DNA of 64,000 nt from Leptospira idonii (GCF_004770995.1 NZ_RQHW01000042.1:186001-250000); one strand, 5' to 3'. Counted from the stretch's first letter, positions 1 to 8,842 are shown. Translations and numbers: made by a program. Notes: a model not told the origin generated them from the sequence alone.

Positions 1-42
1 GGAGGAAGGAAAAAGAAGAAAATGGATGTATGAGAAAGGAGC

Positions 43-64
43 GGTGCCTTTGGGAAAAGGCACC
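43..64. terminator. Hairpin downstream of the antiporter gene
   Basis: Perfect 9-bp inverted repeat, GGTGCCTTT and AAAGGCACC, around a 4-nt loop. It lies 10 bases past the stop of the minus-strand antiporter gene. There is no clear T run on the minus side, so it may be a weak or Rho-assisted terminator. The gene to the left lies outside the window. Confidence 0.45.
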
Positions 65-74
65 TATTGGATGT

Positions 75-1109
75 TTAACCCTTAAAAAAATAACCAGCCA
101 CGGTCGCAATCACGTAAATGATGAGAAGGAACACGCCGAAAGGTCTTTTGATTTTATCTTTGGAAAAGAAAATTCCCAAACGGAAGAGAACAAGTACGAT
201 GAGCATTGCAGGAAAATAAAATTGAAAGAAGTTCTTCGGAGCAAGTAATCCCGGGCTTGTCACCGCTGCCGCAGCTCCTGTTACAAAAAGAACGTTCAAT
301 ATGTCCGCACCGATGATGTTTCCCACTGCCAGTTCGGAATGTCCTCTTCTGGAGGCTTGGATGGCTGTCACAAGTTCGGGAAGAGAGGTTCCGAAGGCGA
401 CTAAGGTGGCTCCGATAATGGAATCGGGAATTGATAGTCTAATCGCAGTTTCTTGCACGGAAGGGATTAAAATTTTGGAAGAAAAAATCACCACTCCTAT
501 CGCAACCGCAAGTTTGATCAGGATTTGCCAGAGAGGAGAACTGTCCATTTCTGTGACATCATCTAATCCTGCTTCTGCCTCTCCCGGTTTGGAACGGGAC
601 CATTTGATGCTAAGATAGATATAAAAACCTAACAAAGCTAAGAAGAGAAAACCTGTTTCTCTAGAAACCAATCCGCCTTCTGTCCATGCCGATTTTACAT
701 CGAGCCAAGGAAGTGCCGCAAAAAATAAAAGGAAACCGGAACCTACTTGAATCCATCCTTGTCGATTCACCAATCGTTTATCAATATCAGGTGGTGAGAT
801 CAGAATGGCGATTCCTAAAATCAAACCTGTGTCACAGATAATGGAACCCACTGCATTGCCCAGGGCGATCCCTGGATTACCGTCCAAAGCGGAAAGTACG
901 GAGACGGAAACCTCCGGCAATGTGGTACCTAAGCTGACGATTGTGGCACCGATGATCATTTTGGGAACTCCCCATCTTGTGGAAAGGGAGACTGCTTCGT
1001 CTACAAGTACATCGGCCGCTTTTCCTAGAAATAGGATGGAAGCGATGATCACCAAAATTAAAACGGGAAGAGGAAAGGCTTGAAAGCTGGCTTGTAAGAA
1101 TTCATCCAT
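75..1109 (-). CDS. Calcium/sodium antiporter (CaCA family, YrbG-like)
   Basis: Inner-membrane cation/Ca2+ exchanger of about 344 residues. The two inverted alpha repeats of the family are plain: alpha-1 (about residues 56-100) with GATIVSLGTTLPE and the GNAVGS segment, and alpha-2 (about 235-280) with GATLVAFGTSLPE and GNIIGAD. The acidic residue in each G-T-(S/T)-LPE is the ion ligand known for the family. About ten hydrophobic segments are visible. I chose the ATG at 1109 because the longer GTG frame starting at 1172 would add a basic, non-membrane leader and run deep into the divergent gene. It overlaps the divergent secreted-protein gene by two bases. The exact ion (Ca2+ or another) is inferred from family only. 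Confidence 0.9.
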   Translation of the reverse strand: MDEFLQASFQAFPLPVLILVIIASILFLGKAADVLVDEAVSLSTRWGVPKMIIGATIVSLGTTLPEVSVSVLSALDGNPGIALGNAVGSIICDTGLILGIAILISPPDIDKRLVNRQGWIQVGSGFLLFFAALPWLDVKSAWTEGGLVSRETGFLFLALLGFYIYLSIKWSRSKPGEAEAGLDDVTEMDSSPLWQILIKLAVAIGVVIFSSKILIPSVQETAIRLSIPDSIIGATLVAFGTSLPELVTAIQASRRGHSELAVGNIIGADILNVLFVTGAAAAVTSPGLLAPKNFFQFYFPAMLIVLVLFRLGIFFSKDKIKRPFGVFLLIIYVIATVAGYFFKG

Positions 1110-1740
1110 GGATAAACGCCAATTTATGATCCGCCTAAACCAAAATCGACTCTTTCTTATTCTTCTTATCACGTTCTCTTTTCCTTTGTGGGCGGATCCG
1201 AAACTTCCGAAAGAACCCCTTTCTCCCGGCTTTCCGGGAGAGGAAAAAAAGGAGGATCGGGATGCAAGAGGAGATACGAAACGTTCCGTGGTTCAGACAC
1301 TGACTCTTTGTGACGGCAGAACCGTGAGGGGGGAAACGGAAGGATTAGGAACCGGAATTTCTTTCCAACATCTTCGAGACGGAATCGAATATAAGAAGAC
1401 TTTAAAATGGGAAGAGGTGGAATCCGTTCGCATCGATTCTTGGGAATTGAAACAAAAGAAAGAAGAAAAAAAAGGAATCAGTTACGAAGCTCTTCCTAAA
1501 AAAGTGCGCATTCGCACTCGATCCGGAGAAACGTTTTATAAGGAAACAGGACTTTCCGATCTTAAACTTTTGAATTTGGTGATTCAAAATCAAAATGGAA
1601 CCGCAAATTTATTTACTTATTGGATCGATCTCAAGTTTGAAAACGGTGCTTGGTATTCAGGTCTTCCCGCATTGAAGAAAGAAGGTTTGGTGCGGGAAGA
1701 TTGTTTGAAAGATGTTGTGAGAATGATCGAATGGGAATGA
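1108..1740 (+). CDS. Secreted protein of unknown function
   Basis: No family recognised. It begins with a signal peptide (core LFLILLITFSFPLWA, cleavage likely before DPK), followed by a charged, lysine/glutamate-rich body of about 170 residues with alternating beta-type segments (LTLCDGRTVRGE, VRIRTRSGETFYK). The first ATG is at 1108; a second in-frame ATG at 1126 gives a more compact signal peptide and may be the true start. Neither has a good ribosome binding site. The gene is divergent from the antiporter and overlaps its start by two bases. It converges with the 774-residue gene, four bases away. Confidence 0.6.
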   Translation: MDKRQFMIRLNQNRLFLILLITFSFPLWADPKLPKEPLSPGFPGEEKKEDRDARGDTKRSVVQTLTLCDGRTVRGETEGLGTGISFQHLRDGIEYKKTLKWEEVESVRIDSWELKQKKEEKKGISYEALPKKVRIRTRSGETFYKETGLSDLKLLNLVIQNQNGTANLFTYWIDLKFENGAWYSGLPALKKEGLVREDCLKDVVRMIEWE

Positions 1741-1744
1741 GAGA

Positions 1745-4069
1745 TTAAACTCTTTTCTTTGGTAGATATTTATAATATTCCATTTCCAGTGTATTGATTA
1801 GGAAAGTATAATACTTCACTAATTTTTTATCGAATTTCTTTTTGTTCATTTCTTCCCGATAAAAATCAGCCAACTGACTCCGAAAGAGTGCCGTCTTCAT
1901 ATCATTTCGATTGATGAGAATCGTATTCGGCATATCTCTGATTGCAATGTCATCAGGAACGATGATGGTAGAGACAGCTTGTAAAACCGCATACTCGACA
2001 GTGGATGCGATTTTATCTTCGTCTTTCTCTTTCGCAAGAGTCATGTTGTTCCGTTTGATGTTGTCTAGGTTTTCGTAGATTCTTTTTTTCAAAGATTTAG
2101 GATCCAATACTTTGTCCGTGATCTTATTGAATCGTTTGGGGAATACGAAATTGTCCGCCGCTTTGAAGATGTGAGCGAGTTTTTCTTCTTTCTGTCCTCC
2201 GGAAGAATCCTCGTCTGAGGAAGAAAAAGATGTGTTTGCCGATGCAGAAGAAGGTTTCCCCCAGTCGGAAACTCCGGGAAACTTCCCCGAATTTTTGATG
2301 TCTTCTCTGATCTCAGAAGTGGTTTTCTCTCGAAAGAAAATGGCGGCGAAAAAACCTGCTGCTATAGAAAAAGGAACTCCGAAGAAAATAGGAACCGCAG
2401 ATCTCAGATAATAGCCGGCAGTAACAAAGATTAAAGTAGATACGATAAAGGTTAAAATTCCGGGGATGACATTGAATCTGCTTCTGATTTCATCCGATTT
2501 CGCCTTTTCCTCTTCTTCCTGCTCCATATTGCGGACTTCCGCATTCATTTTGGCGATGATGTCCGGCTTGAGTTTTCCGTTCAGTTCAGGATGTTTAGGA
2601 TTGGAAAGTCTATGATTTATAATTTTAGCGTATTCTAATTGTTTTTTGTATTCCGGGTTTGATTTTCCCTCGAAGGCAAGTTTGTGAATGACTGCCGCAA
2701 GATAACCGTGATCGACCACATAGTAGGCGCTGGAACCATCGGGGCGTTTTTCTTCATAATAGGAAAAATCGGAAAAAACGTCGTCTTTCAGTCGTTTTAC
2801 ATATTCTGTTGCTTTTTCTTTGGAAGTGATTCCCGCTTTTGCTACTTCTTCTTCGAAATCGATTCGAAACAAGGTATGATTCGTTTTTGTGAATTCTGGA
2901 ATTTTTGCGACCACTGCTTGTTTGACGGTAGTATAAATGTTGTCGTCTTTTCTATGAATGACGGAACCTTTTTCTTCCGTAAGTCTTTTTAGAATCTTTA
3001 AACTTAATTCGACCGTTTCTTTCAGAACCAGGATTTGATTTCCTTTGCCGGAAGGATAAGGGAATGTTTCGATGATAGAGATGAACTTTTTTACTTTTTC
3101 TTCCGGGTTCATCTTCTCCGCATTGTTTGCGAATTTAGGCTCTGAGAAATATTGATTCAAACGATCTAAAAAGCCTTCGTAGTTATTTTCTTTCGCCACT
3201 TTGACGAGAGTTTCTTTTACGAATGTTTCCAAACCGTCTAACTGAGCTAAGATTTGGTTCACGGTTTCAGGAAGTTTTTTGAAACTTCCGTCGGAATGAA
3301 TCTCTAGTTCATCGATGACTATATGATAATCGTTCAGAATGGGAAGCGCCGAACTATTGTTTTTTGCATAATTTACGAAATCTTCCAGGAAGTCCGTCAT
3401 GGGAATATAAGGAACATTCCCGAAACCTTTTCGGATGAGAGAAGATACTTCCGCTTCCAGACTCGCAAGTTTGGGATAAAGCCAGGTTTGGCCTTCCTTG
3501 TTTTTTTGAAGAAGAATGCTTCCCGGATTTTGTTCGTCCCAGTTCCGTCCCTTTTTTCCCCGATTGTCCAGGAGCATTTTTGCAAGTTCTTGTGAAAAAT
3601 GAAAACATGCCTGGCGGTAAGGAATGGTATCGGTTTTGTTTTCTTTTTGAGGAGCGATCAGAGCGATTTTACTGGAGATTTTATTTCCGGATCTGATGAG
3701 ATAAGGATATGCATAAGCGACTCTGTTCTGACCTCTGTGATCTATATCCAGAATTTGCCTTAACGCTTGATAGATGGCTTGATCGGACTTCGCTTGTCCG
3801 CTTAGGTTATTGTATTTGCCCAAAGCCTCGGGGATTTTGTCCAGAGTGAGAAGGTAAGATGCGTGTTTTTCCCTGCTACCGTGTTTTTCGATTCGTTTGT
3901 GCCAGTCTTTCAGTTCGTCTAATATACATCTGGCGGTGGGAGTCAGTGTTCCGATCGCATCGGACAATTGGATATAGGACTGGGAACTGGTGTTGCGTAC
4001 TTCTTCCGCACCGGCTTGCTGGGAAACCGAGGTAGTGTCCGTTAAATCTATATCGTCTTGGTCTGGCAT
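1745..4069 (-). CDS. Large protein with a C-terminal-half membrane hairpin, function unknown
   Basis: A 774-residue protein I cannot assign. The first 530 residues are polar, lysine/glutamate-rich and probably helical and cytoplasmic. Two adjacent hydrophobic segments follow at about 535-582 (ILTFIVSTLIFVTAGYYL, then VPIFFGVPFSIAAGFFAAIFF). After these come a serine-rich linker and a further basic domain of about 150 residues. There is no signal peptide. Its start codon overlaps the stop codon of avtA (TAATG arrangement), so the two genes should be co-transcribed and translationally coupled. That coupling says nothing clear about function. Confidence 0.6.
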   Translation of the reverse strand: MPDQDDIDLTDTTSVSQQAGAEEVRNTSSQSYIQLSDAIGTLTPTARCILDELKDWHKRIEKHGSREKHASYLLTLDKIPEALGKYNNLSGQAKSDQAIYQALRQILDIDHRGQNRVAYAYPYLIRSGNKISSKIALIAPQKENKTDTIPYRQACFHFSQELAKMLLDNRGKKGRNWDEQNPGSILLQKNKEGQTWLYPKLASLEAEVSSLIRKGFGNVPYIPMTDFLEDFVNYAKNNSSALPILNDYHIVIDELEIHSDGSFKKLPETVNQILAQLDGLETFVKETLVKVAKENNYEGFLDRLNQYFSEPKFANNAEKMNPEEKVKKFISIIETFPYPSGKGNQILVLKETVELSLKILKRLTEEKGSVIHRKDDNIYTTVKQAVVAKIPEFTKTNHTLFRIDFEEEVAKAGITSKEKATEYVKRLKDDVFSDFSYYEEKRPDGSSAYYVVDHGYLAAVIHKLAFEGKSNPEYKKQLEYAKIINHRLSNPKHPELNGKLKPDIIAKMNAEVRNMEQEEEEKAKSDEIRSRFNVIPGILTFIVSTLIFVTAGYYLRSAVPIFFGVPFSIAAGFFAAIFFREKTTSEIREDIKNSGKFPGVSDWGKPSSASANTSFSSSDEDSSGGQKEEKLAHIFKAADNFVFPKRFNKITDKVLDPKSLKKRIYENLDNIKRNNMTLAKEKDEDKIASTVEYAVLQAVSTIIVPDDIAIRDMPNTILINRNDMKTALFRSQLADFYREEMNKKKFDKKLVKYYTFLINTLEMEYYKYLPKKRV

Positions 4070-5328
4070 TATGTTTCCGATGAGTTGCGAGCTACTATTT
4101 CTGCGATGATTTTCGCCCCACGGGCTATTTCTTCCTTGTCACGGCAATATGTCAAACGTATGCACTGTTTGGTGTGTGAAAAATCAGTGGTTAGGCCGGG
4201 AAAGAAATAATGTCCGGAGACAATGTACACATCCCTTTCCTTACAAAGCCTGTACAGTTCTTTATTTGTGATTTTTAACCGAGGAAAATGAATCCATAGG
4301 AAAAAACCTCCGTCCGGCTCATGGAAAGAGTATGCTAAATTTTGTGACAAAAAAGCTTCTTCCAGAATTTGGACTGCGATTTTGGATTTTTCTTCGTAAT
4401 ACGGCCGTAAGATGGTATTCGCCGTTTTTACCAAAGTGTTTTCTTTCCAGAAAACCTTAGCAAGAGAAAGTCCCAGATTCCCCACTGCCAAATTGCCGAC
4501 CGCTCCGAAGGAGGAGAGTAGGGAGATGATTTCCGCATCTGCAATGATGATCCCTGTCCTCACTCCCGGCAGACCCACTTTGGAAAAACTCAGAGACAAA
4601 ATCATTCCAGGCATCCAATGGATCGGTTCTGCAGCGCCGATCAGATTCGGGAAGGGGTTGCCATAAGCCAAATCCAGCAAAAAAGGGATCTTATATTCCT
4701 TTGTTTTTTCATAGAGCCAAAGGGTCTCTTCTTTAGAAAGCACATTGCCAGTAGGATTGGTCGGTCGGGAAAGAACCACGCATCCTGCGGAAGCAAAATC
4801 CAAATTTTCTTTATCTAAGCCGTAGCGAAATCTATGAGCCCCAGTGGACAATACTTTAGGAACTACGGATGAGAATACATTGTCTTCCCACGTCTGATCC
4901 GCATAACCGATGTATTCCGGGACAATGGGAAGTATGATCTTTTTAAAACTACCGTCCTCCATCGTTCCCGAAAAACAGTTCAATAGGTAGGAATAAGCGT
5001 TTTGACTCCCGTTGAAAAAAGCGATGTTTTCTCCTCGAATTTCCGCCCCTAGATGTTCTTTCAAATATTCCGCTGTGGCGTTGCGGATGTCGTCGTTTCC
5101 GATCGGAGAAGAGTATTCACCAAACATCGATTCAATTTCGCCGGAGGAAATTAATTGTAAAAGGGCCTCTTTGTAGATCTTTTCCACTTCCGGAATTCTG
5201 GCAGGATTTCCTCCTCCCAATAGGGAAGTGGTTCCTTTGGGTTTCCCTAAAGCGGAGCCCAAGTCTTCCATCAAGCTCTGGATTCCGTTCGAACCGGTGA
5301 TTTTGCGGGCAATTCGGGAAAGAAGCAT
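4069..5328 (-). CDS. avtA: Valine--pyruvate aminotransferase
   Basis: PLP-dependent fold-type I aminotransferase of 419 residues. It makes valine from 2-ketoisovalerate with alanine, or the reverse. The N-terminus (SNGIQSLMEDLG, LLGGGNPARIPEV) is characteristic of AvtA rather than of general class I enzymes. The PLP lysine lies in SLSFSKVGLPGVRTG, and the substrate-binding region includes SRPTNPTGNVLS. It is cytoplasmic and full length. It is followed without a gap by the 774-residue membrane gene. A divergent DegT-like gene starts 158 bases upstream. Branched-chain metabolism also appears at ilvC (20.3 kb), but not in an operon with this gene. Confidence 0.85.
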   Translation of the reverse strand: MLLSRIARKITGSNGIQSLMEDLGSALGKPKGTTSLLGGGNPARIPEVEKIYKEALLQLISSGEIESMFGEYSSPIGNDDIRNATAEYLKEHLGAEIRGENIAFFNGSQNAYSYLLNCFSGTMEDGSFKKIILPIVPEYIGYADQTWEDNVFSSVVPKVLSTGAHRFRYGLDKENLDFASAGCVVLSRPTNPTGNVLSKEETLWLYEKTKEYKIPFLLDLAYGNPFPNLIGAAEPIHWMPGMILSLSFSKVGLPGVRTGIIIADAEIISLLSSFGAVGNLAVGNLGLSLAKVFWKENTLVKTANTILRPYYEEKSKIAVQILEEAFLSQNLAYSFHEPDGGFFLWIHFPRLKITNKELYRLCKERDVYIVSGHYFFPGLTTDFSHTKQCIRLTYCRDKEEIARGAKIIAEIVARNSSET

Positions 5329-5433
5329 GGTTTTTGGCCGATTCCTGGGGAAAATGAGCGCTAAAACCTCCTATTTTCCTTTCCTAATCTGTGGTACAAG
5401 CAAAAATTATGTTCTCATAACGAAAAAGGAAGT

Positions 5434-5470
5434 GACATAATTCCAGGAAACCTTAGGAAAGAGACATAAT
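5434..5470 (+). repeat. Tandem GACATAAT motif in the divergent promoter region
   Basis: Two copies of GACATAAT (5434-5441 and 5463-5470), each preceded by AGGAA or AGGAAAGA, 29 bases apart. They lie between the divergent avtA and DegT-like genes. The same octamer, often within GAGACATAAT, recurs at 34832, 46195, 51492 and (inverted) 55064, always between genes. Function is unknown; the 29-base spacing would place both copies on similar faces of the helix. Confidence 0.5.
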
Positions 5471-5486
5471 AAAGGAAATATGTTGG

Positions 5487-6581
5487 ATGAGCACGGATAC
5501 AATACAAAGACCGTTAAAAAAACAAAAAGAAATAGAATTTCACAAACCCACTCTCTCAAGAGAGGATTTAAAAGGGGTTTTGGAGTGTTTGGTAGACGAA
5601 CATCTCTCCACAGGTGAAATCGTAGAGCGGTTTGAAAAATCGTTTTGTCATACTTTTAAATATAAACATTCAATCTCCTGCAACTCTTTGACTTCTGCAT
5701 ATCATTTAACCTTGCTTGGGTTAGGTGTTGGAGAAGGCGATTCAGTGATTCTTTCCAGCTTCGCACCTGTTGCCGCTTTGGATGCGATTTTTCTAATCAA
5801 AGCGAAGCCGGTTCTTGTGGATTTGGCAAAAAATTCTTTTTTCCCTGATGCGGAGGAGTTCCGTAAAAAAAGAGAAGCTCATAATCCTAAAGTTGCGGTT
5901 TTCGATCACAGTTTCGGTTCCTTGATCAATATCGCCGACTATGAATTAGGTGAAACGATTGCGATTGAAGATTACAGTGAAGTGATCGGAGCTACTTCCG
6001 AAAAAATCACAGTAGGAAGACAAAGCAAAGTTTCCATTTGCGGTTTAACTGCTGAAAATATGATCACTACCGGAAACGGTGCAATGATCACCACAAACGA
6101 TTCCAGTTTGGCAACCGCTTTACGTTCTTTGAAATCGGATCGTTCTTCCAAAAGAGTTTTAGGAGAACCTAAGTTTGATTACAGCCTAATCGACTATCAA
6201 GCCGCTTTGGGAATCGAACAGCTTTCCAAATTGGGAGTGATTCTTGAGAGAAAGAAAAAAATCGCACAGGCTTATCTGCAAGCGGTTCAAAACTCAAGAC
6301 TAGAAACTTATTTCGCTCAGCCGAATGAGGATACATTTCACCGTTTCCCTATCGTCGTTTCCACTCAAGGATATGAGGAAGTGGAAAGATATTTCAAGTC
6401 CATTCATATCGGAACGCAAAGAACGATCACTGAACCTTTACACAATATTCTGGAAGAAAATAAGCTGGATTATCCGAATGCGGAGAGACTCTATCAAAGA
6501 GGCCATTGTATTCCCGTCTATCCTAACCTAACAAAGGATAATGTGCAAAGAATTGCGACGGCAATCCGCAGAATTTACTGA
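5487..6581 (+). CDS. DegT/DnrJ/EryC1/StrS-family protein lacking the PLP lysine
   Basis: A 364-residue fold-type I protein with the overall DegT aminotransferase layout: SCNSLTSAYHLTLLGLGVGEGDSVI near residue 60, EDYSEVIGA near 155, and the TTGNGAMITTND segment near 190. In normal members the last segment reads S-x-x-x-x-K-x-x-T-T-G-E-G-G. Here the aligned position is Asn (AENMITTG), and no nearby lysine takes its place. It therefore cannot form the usual PLP aldimine at that site. Either it is a non-transaminating variant, like ColD-type dehydratases with His at this position, or a regulatory or structural homologue. The start ATG at 5487 has only a weak Shine-Dalgarno sequence. A terminator hairpin follows the gene. 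Confidence 0.75.
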   Translation: MSTDTIQRPLKKQKEIEFHKPTLSREDLKGVLECLVDEHLSTGEIVERFEKSFCHTFKYKHSISCNSLTSAYHLTLLGLGVGEGDSVILSSFAPVAALDAIFLIKAKPVLVDLAKNSFFPDAEEFRKKREAHNPKVAVFDHSFGSLINIADYELGETIAIEDYSEVIGATSEKITVGRQSKVSICGLTAENMITTGNGAMITTNDSSLATALRSLKSDRSSKRVLGEPKFDYSLIDYQAALGIEQLSKLGVILERKKKIAQAYLQAVQNSRLETYFAQPNEDTFHRFPIVVSTQGYEEVERYFKSIHIGTQRTITEPLHNILEENKLDYPNAERLYQRGHCIPVYPNLTKDNVQRIATAIRRIY

Positions 6582-6627
6582 CGGGTAAACGCCACGCATT
6601 TATTCTCTCTCGACCCTTTATTTGAGT

Positions 6628-6650
6628 ATCTCCTCTTAGGAGGAGATTTT
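6628..6650 (+). terminator. Rho-independent terminator after the DegT-like gene
   Basis: Perfect 8-bp stem (ATCTCCTC with GAGGAGAT) and a 4-nt TTAG loop, followed by TTTT. It lies 47 bases after the stop. The descending arm contains AGGAGGAG, which mimics a ribosome binding site but has no suitable start codon after it. Confidence 0.65.
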
Positions 6651-6676
6651 CGTCCCGATTCCGCCTTATTACGAAG

Positions 6677-6704
6677 AAGTTTCTCTTTGGAGAAACTTTT
6701 CTTT
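6677..6704 (+). terminator. Second hairpin with a T-rich tail, overlapping the next reading frame
   Basis: Perfect 9-bp stem (AAGTTTCTC with GAGAAACTT), TTTG loop, then TTTCTTTTTT. It has the form of an intrinsic terminator 26 bases after the first hairpin. It contains the only plausible TTG start (6687) of the downstream gene in its loop, so it could end read-through or control initiation. Confidence 0.55.
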
Positions 6705-7760
6705 TTTCTTTCCCGCCCGGAGGATTTGATTTTAGTCAAGGATGGCCTTGATCCTAATCTGCTTGCCGACTGGAAGGAGTTAGGTTGGGAGATGGGAACG
6801 GAAACAAAGGAAGGTTTTCTTTTGCCGGAAGATCTCTCCTTAGTGGAGTGGGGGCAACTTCATAATTTTACTGACGGAAGTTTGGTGATAGACCGGTCTC
6901 TTTTGGAAAAATCCTCATATCTCAACTCTAAATTGATACAAAACGATTGGAAAGAGGATTCAGGTCTTTCCCCTCTCTGGACCAAACGAATCTCTTCCGA
7001 AGATTCTCTCATCGATTTTCTCAATGAGCTGGAATCTCCGGTCGTTTTGAAGAGTGAGTTCGGTCTGGCAGGAAGAAATCAGATCGCTATCACAAGTAAA
7101 AGCCAGTCTTGGAAATTACAACAAATTACAAAACGTTTGTTCCGTTATCCGATCTTAGCGGAAGAATGGGTAGGTGAGTCACGGTTTTATGATTTTTCCA
7201 CTCTTTGGGATTTTTCGAATACAGGGCCTGTTTATTTGGGAAGCACGGAAATGATCGTGGAAGAAGATGGAACCTTTCGAGGTATCAAGATGAGTCCTCA
7301 GACGGAAATCAATTTGGTGCCTTATCTGGACCTTTGTTTTCATACCGTCAAAACTGTTTCTCGAACAAGTGAATTTTCTCATTTAGGCCCTGCGGCAATG
7401 GACGGTTTTTTATTTCGTTCCCAGGAAGGCAAAACGGTTTGTCAGCCCATGTCTGAAATTAACTTTCGTTATTCGATGGGACGGATTTTATACGAGATCC
7501 GTAAAAGAAGATTGGTAAAGGAATTCGAATCGGGGATTTTATTTTTACCTCTTTCCAAAATCAGATCCTGGTCGGAATGGGCATGGATTTCCAAACTAAG
7601 AAACGATACGAACTCTGTTTTGTTTTATGTGACTCCCGCCAGAGATGAAAGAGGAAAATTATTTCAAAACGTAGGGTTGTATTATGAGGCGAACGAACAG
7701 ATGGACGGACCTTCTCTCTTCGCTAAGATAGCGGAAGAGTGGCAGGCTTTGGGAATGTAA
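6687..7760 (+). CDS. ATP-grasp-like protein
   Basis: A 357-residue protein with the marks of the ATP-grasp fold. Near residue 115 is VVLKSEFGLAGRNQI (nucleotide-binding lysine and glycine loop), then PILAEEWVGESRFYDFSTLWDF, and near 260 PMSEINFRYSMGRI, which matches the E-x-N metal/phosphate motif (usually ExNPR). Such enzymes ligate a carboxylate to an amine or thiol using ATP; the substrate is unknown. No ATG exists near the 5' end, so I used the TTG at 6687, which lies in the loop of a terminator-like hairpin. Alternatives would trim a few residues. It is followed by cutA after 51 bases on the same strand. Confidence 0.6.
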   Translation: MEKLFFFLSRPEDLILVKDGLDPNLLADWKELGWEMGTETKEGFLLPEDLSLVEWGQLHNFTDGSLVIDRSLLEKSSYLNSKLIQNDWKEDSGLSPLWTKRISSEDSLIDFLNELESPVVLKSEFGLAGRNQIAITSKSQSWKLQQITKRLFRYPILAEEWVGESRFYDFSTLWDFSNTGPVYLGSTEMIVEEDGTFRGIKMSPQTEINLVPYLDLCFHTVKTVSRTSEFSHLGPAAMDGFLFRSQEGKTVCQPMSEINFRYSMGRILYEIRKRRLVKEFESGILFLPLSKIRSWSEWAWISKLRNDTNSVLFYVTPARDERGKLFQNVGLYYEANEQMDGPSLFAKIAEEWQALGM

Positions 7761-7811
7761 TTTGTTCATAATTTTTGCGATGGTTTTATTTGTTTTTAGG
7801 AAGGACGGGAA

Positions 7812-8132
7812 ATGGAAATGAACGATTTAAAATTAATCTATGTTACCGTAGGCAGTTTGGAAGAAGCCAAAAAAATCGCTACAACAATCGTTTCTGAGAA
7901 AAAAGCTGCTTGTGCGAACATTTTGCACCCTATGACTTCTTTTTATTTTTGGAAGGGGGAACTTCAGGAAGATTCCGAAATCGTTTTGATTTTTAAAACC
8001 AAAGAGGCTACGGTTGGATCTTTAACGGAAAGGATCAAGGAACTTCATTCTTATGAAGTCCCTTGTGTGGTCAGTCTTCCGATCGAATCGGGTAACACTG
8101 CTTATTTGGATTGGATTCGAAATTCAGTATAA
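7812..8132 (+). CDS. cutA: Divalent-cation tolerance protein CutA
   Basis: A 106-residue CutA1-family protein, the usual length. It matches the signature layout: IYVTVGSLEEAKKIATTIVSEKKAACANI at the N-terminus, then SFYFWKGELQEDSEIVLIFKT, and ELHSYEVPCVVSLPIESGN at the C-terminus. CutA forms very stable trimers and has been linked to copper and other divalent ions. A good Shine-Dalgarno sequence (AGGAAGGA) sits before the ATG at 7812. The last 31 bases overlap, tail to tail, the end of the GST gene on the other strand, so antisense transcription is possible there. Confidence 0.93.
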   Translation: MEMNDLKLIYVTVGSLEEAKKIATTIVSEKKAACANILHPMTSFYFWKGELQEDSEIVLIFKTKEATVGSLTERIKELHSYEVPCVVSLPIESGNTAYLDWIRNSV

Positions 8133-8842
8133 AAATCGGAAACTTTTTGATAGAGAGACTCTGCGCCTAAAGAATTTTTCCAATCGATAAACGGTTGGGG
8201 CATATCCACGGAAGACAACCAAGGAGTGCAAGGGCATTCCTTAGGTAATACCATATTTCCTAAAAGGCTAGCAACTGTTAAATCAACTCTTCCGAAAGAT
8301 TTACCGTTGAAGAACTTGCGTTCTGAATAAATTTTCTTCAACTCGTCTGTGCTTTGTCGAAAAACCTCTTTCACTGCTTCCGTGTTTTTAGGAGTCACTT
8401 TGTACCTTTTTCTGAGAACAAGTGATATGAGGTCGAAATGTTCCGGGGGGCCGACAGTCACAGGTTTAGGCAGGGGAGTCAATTGAAACAATTTGCCTAT
8501 GATCTCAGGATGTTCTAAGATAAAACTATAGAGAATGGTTTGCAGACTTTTTCCGATTTGTGTATCGATTTTGTTTTCCCATTCTTTTTCTTCTTCCGTA
8601 GCCGGTTCGGCAAAAGCTTGTCGTTCCACTAAATCAAGAATTGCACCTGATCCTTGTATTACGGTCTCGCCGTTTTGTAACACCGGGACATAAGCTTCCG
8701 ATACGATCGGTTTTAAGATTTGGACATGGGTTCCGGGAATCAAAGGTTTCAATTCGTAGTCGTAAGAGGCAAGATCCAAACCCCATCTGGCCTTTTCTGA
8801 GAAGTGGGAAATCGGGAATATGTATAGCAGTGGTTTCGTCAT
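8102..8842 (-). CDS. Glutathione S-transferase-like protein
   Basis: A 246-residue cytoplasmic protein with an N-terminal thioredoxin-like GST domain (PLLYIFPISHFSEKARWGLDLA, then EAYVPVLQNGETVIQGSGAILDLVE with the cis-Pro and the SGAI glutathione site). It has an all-helical C-terminal half ending in an FDLIS/SVDMPQPFIDWK region. There is no classical catalytic Cys in the first motif; Ser is likely. The substrate is unknown. Start is the ATG at 8842; the upstream TTG at 8845 is less likely. It converges with cutA, overlapping by 31 bases. Confidence 0.75.
   Translation of the reverse strand: MTKPLLYIFPISHFSEKARWGLDLASYDYELKPLIPGTHVQILKPIVSEAYVPVLQNGETVIQGSGAILDLVERQAFAEPATEEEKEWENKIDTQIGKSLQTILYSFILEHPEIIGKLFQLTPLPKPVTVGPPEHFDLISLVLRKRYKVTPKNTEAVKEVFRQSTDELKKIYSERKFFNGKSFGRVDLTVASLLGNMVLPKECPCTPWLSSVDMPQPFIDWKNSLGAESLYQKVSDFYTEFRIQSK

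Noticed and set aside
30..248. 72-residue plus-strand ORF at the left end
   Set aside because: It is antisense to the antiporter gene, has no export signal or family likeness, and crosses the hairpin at 43-64.
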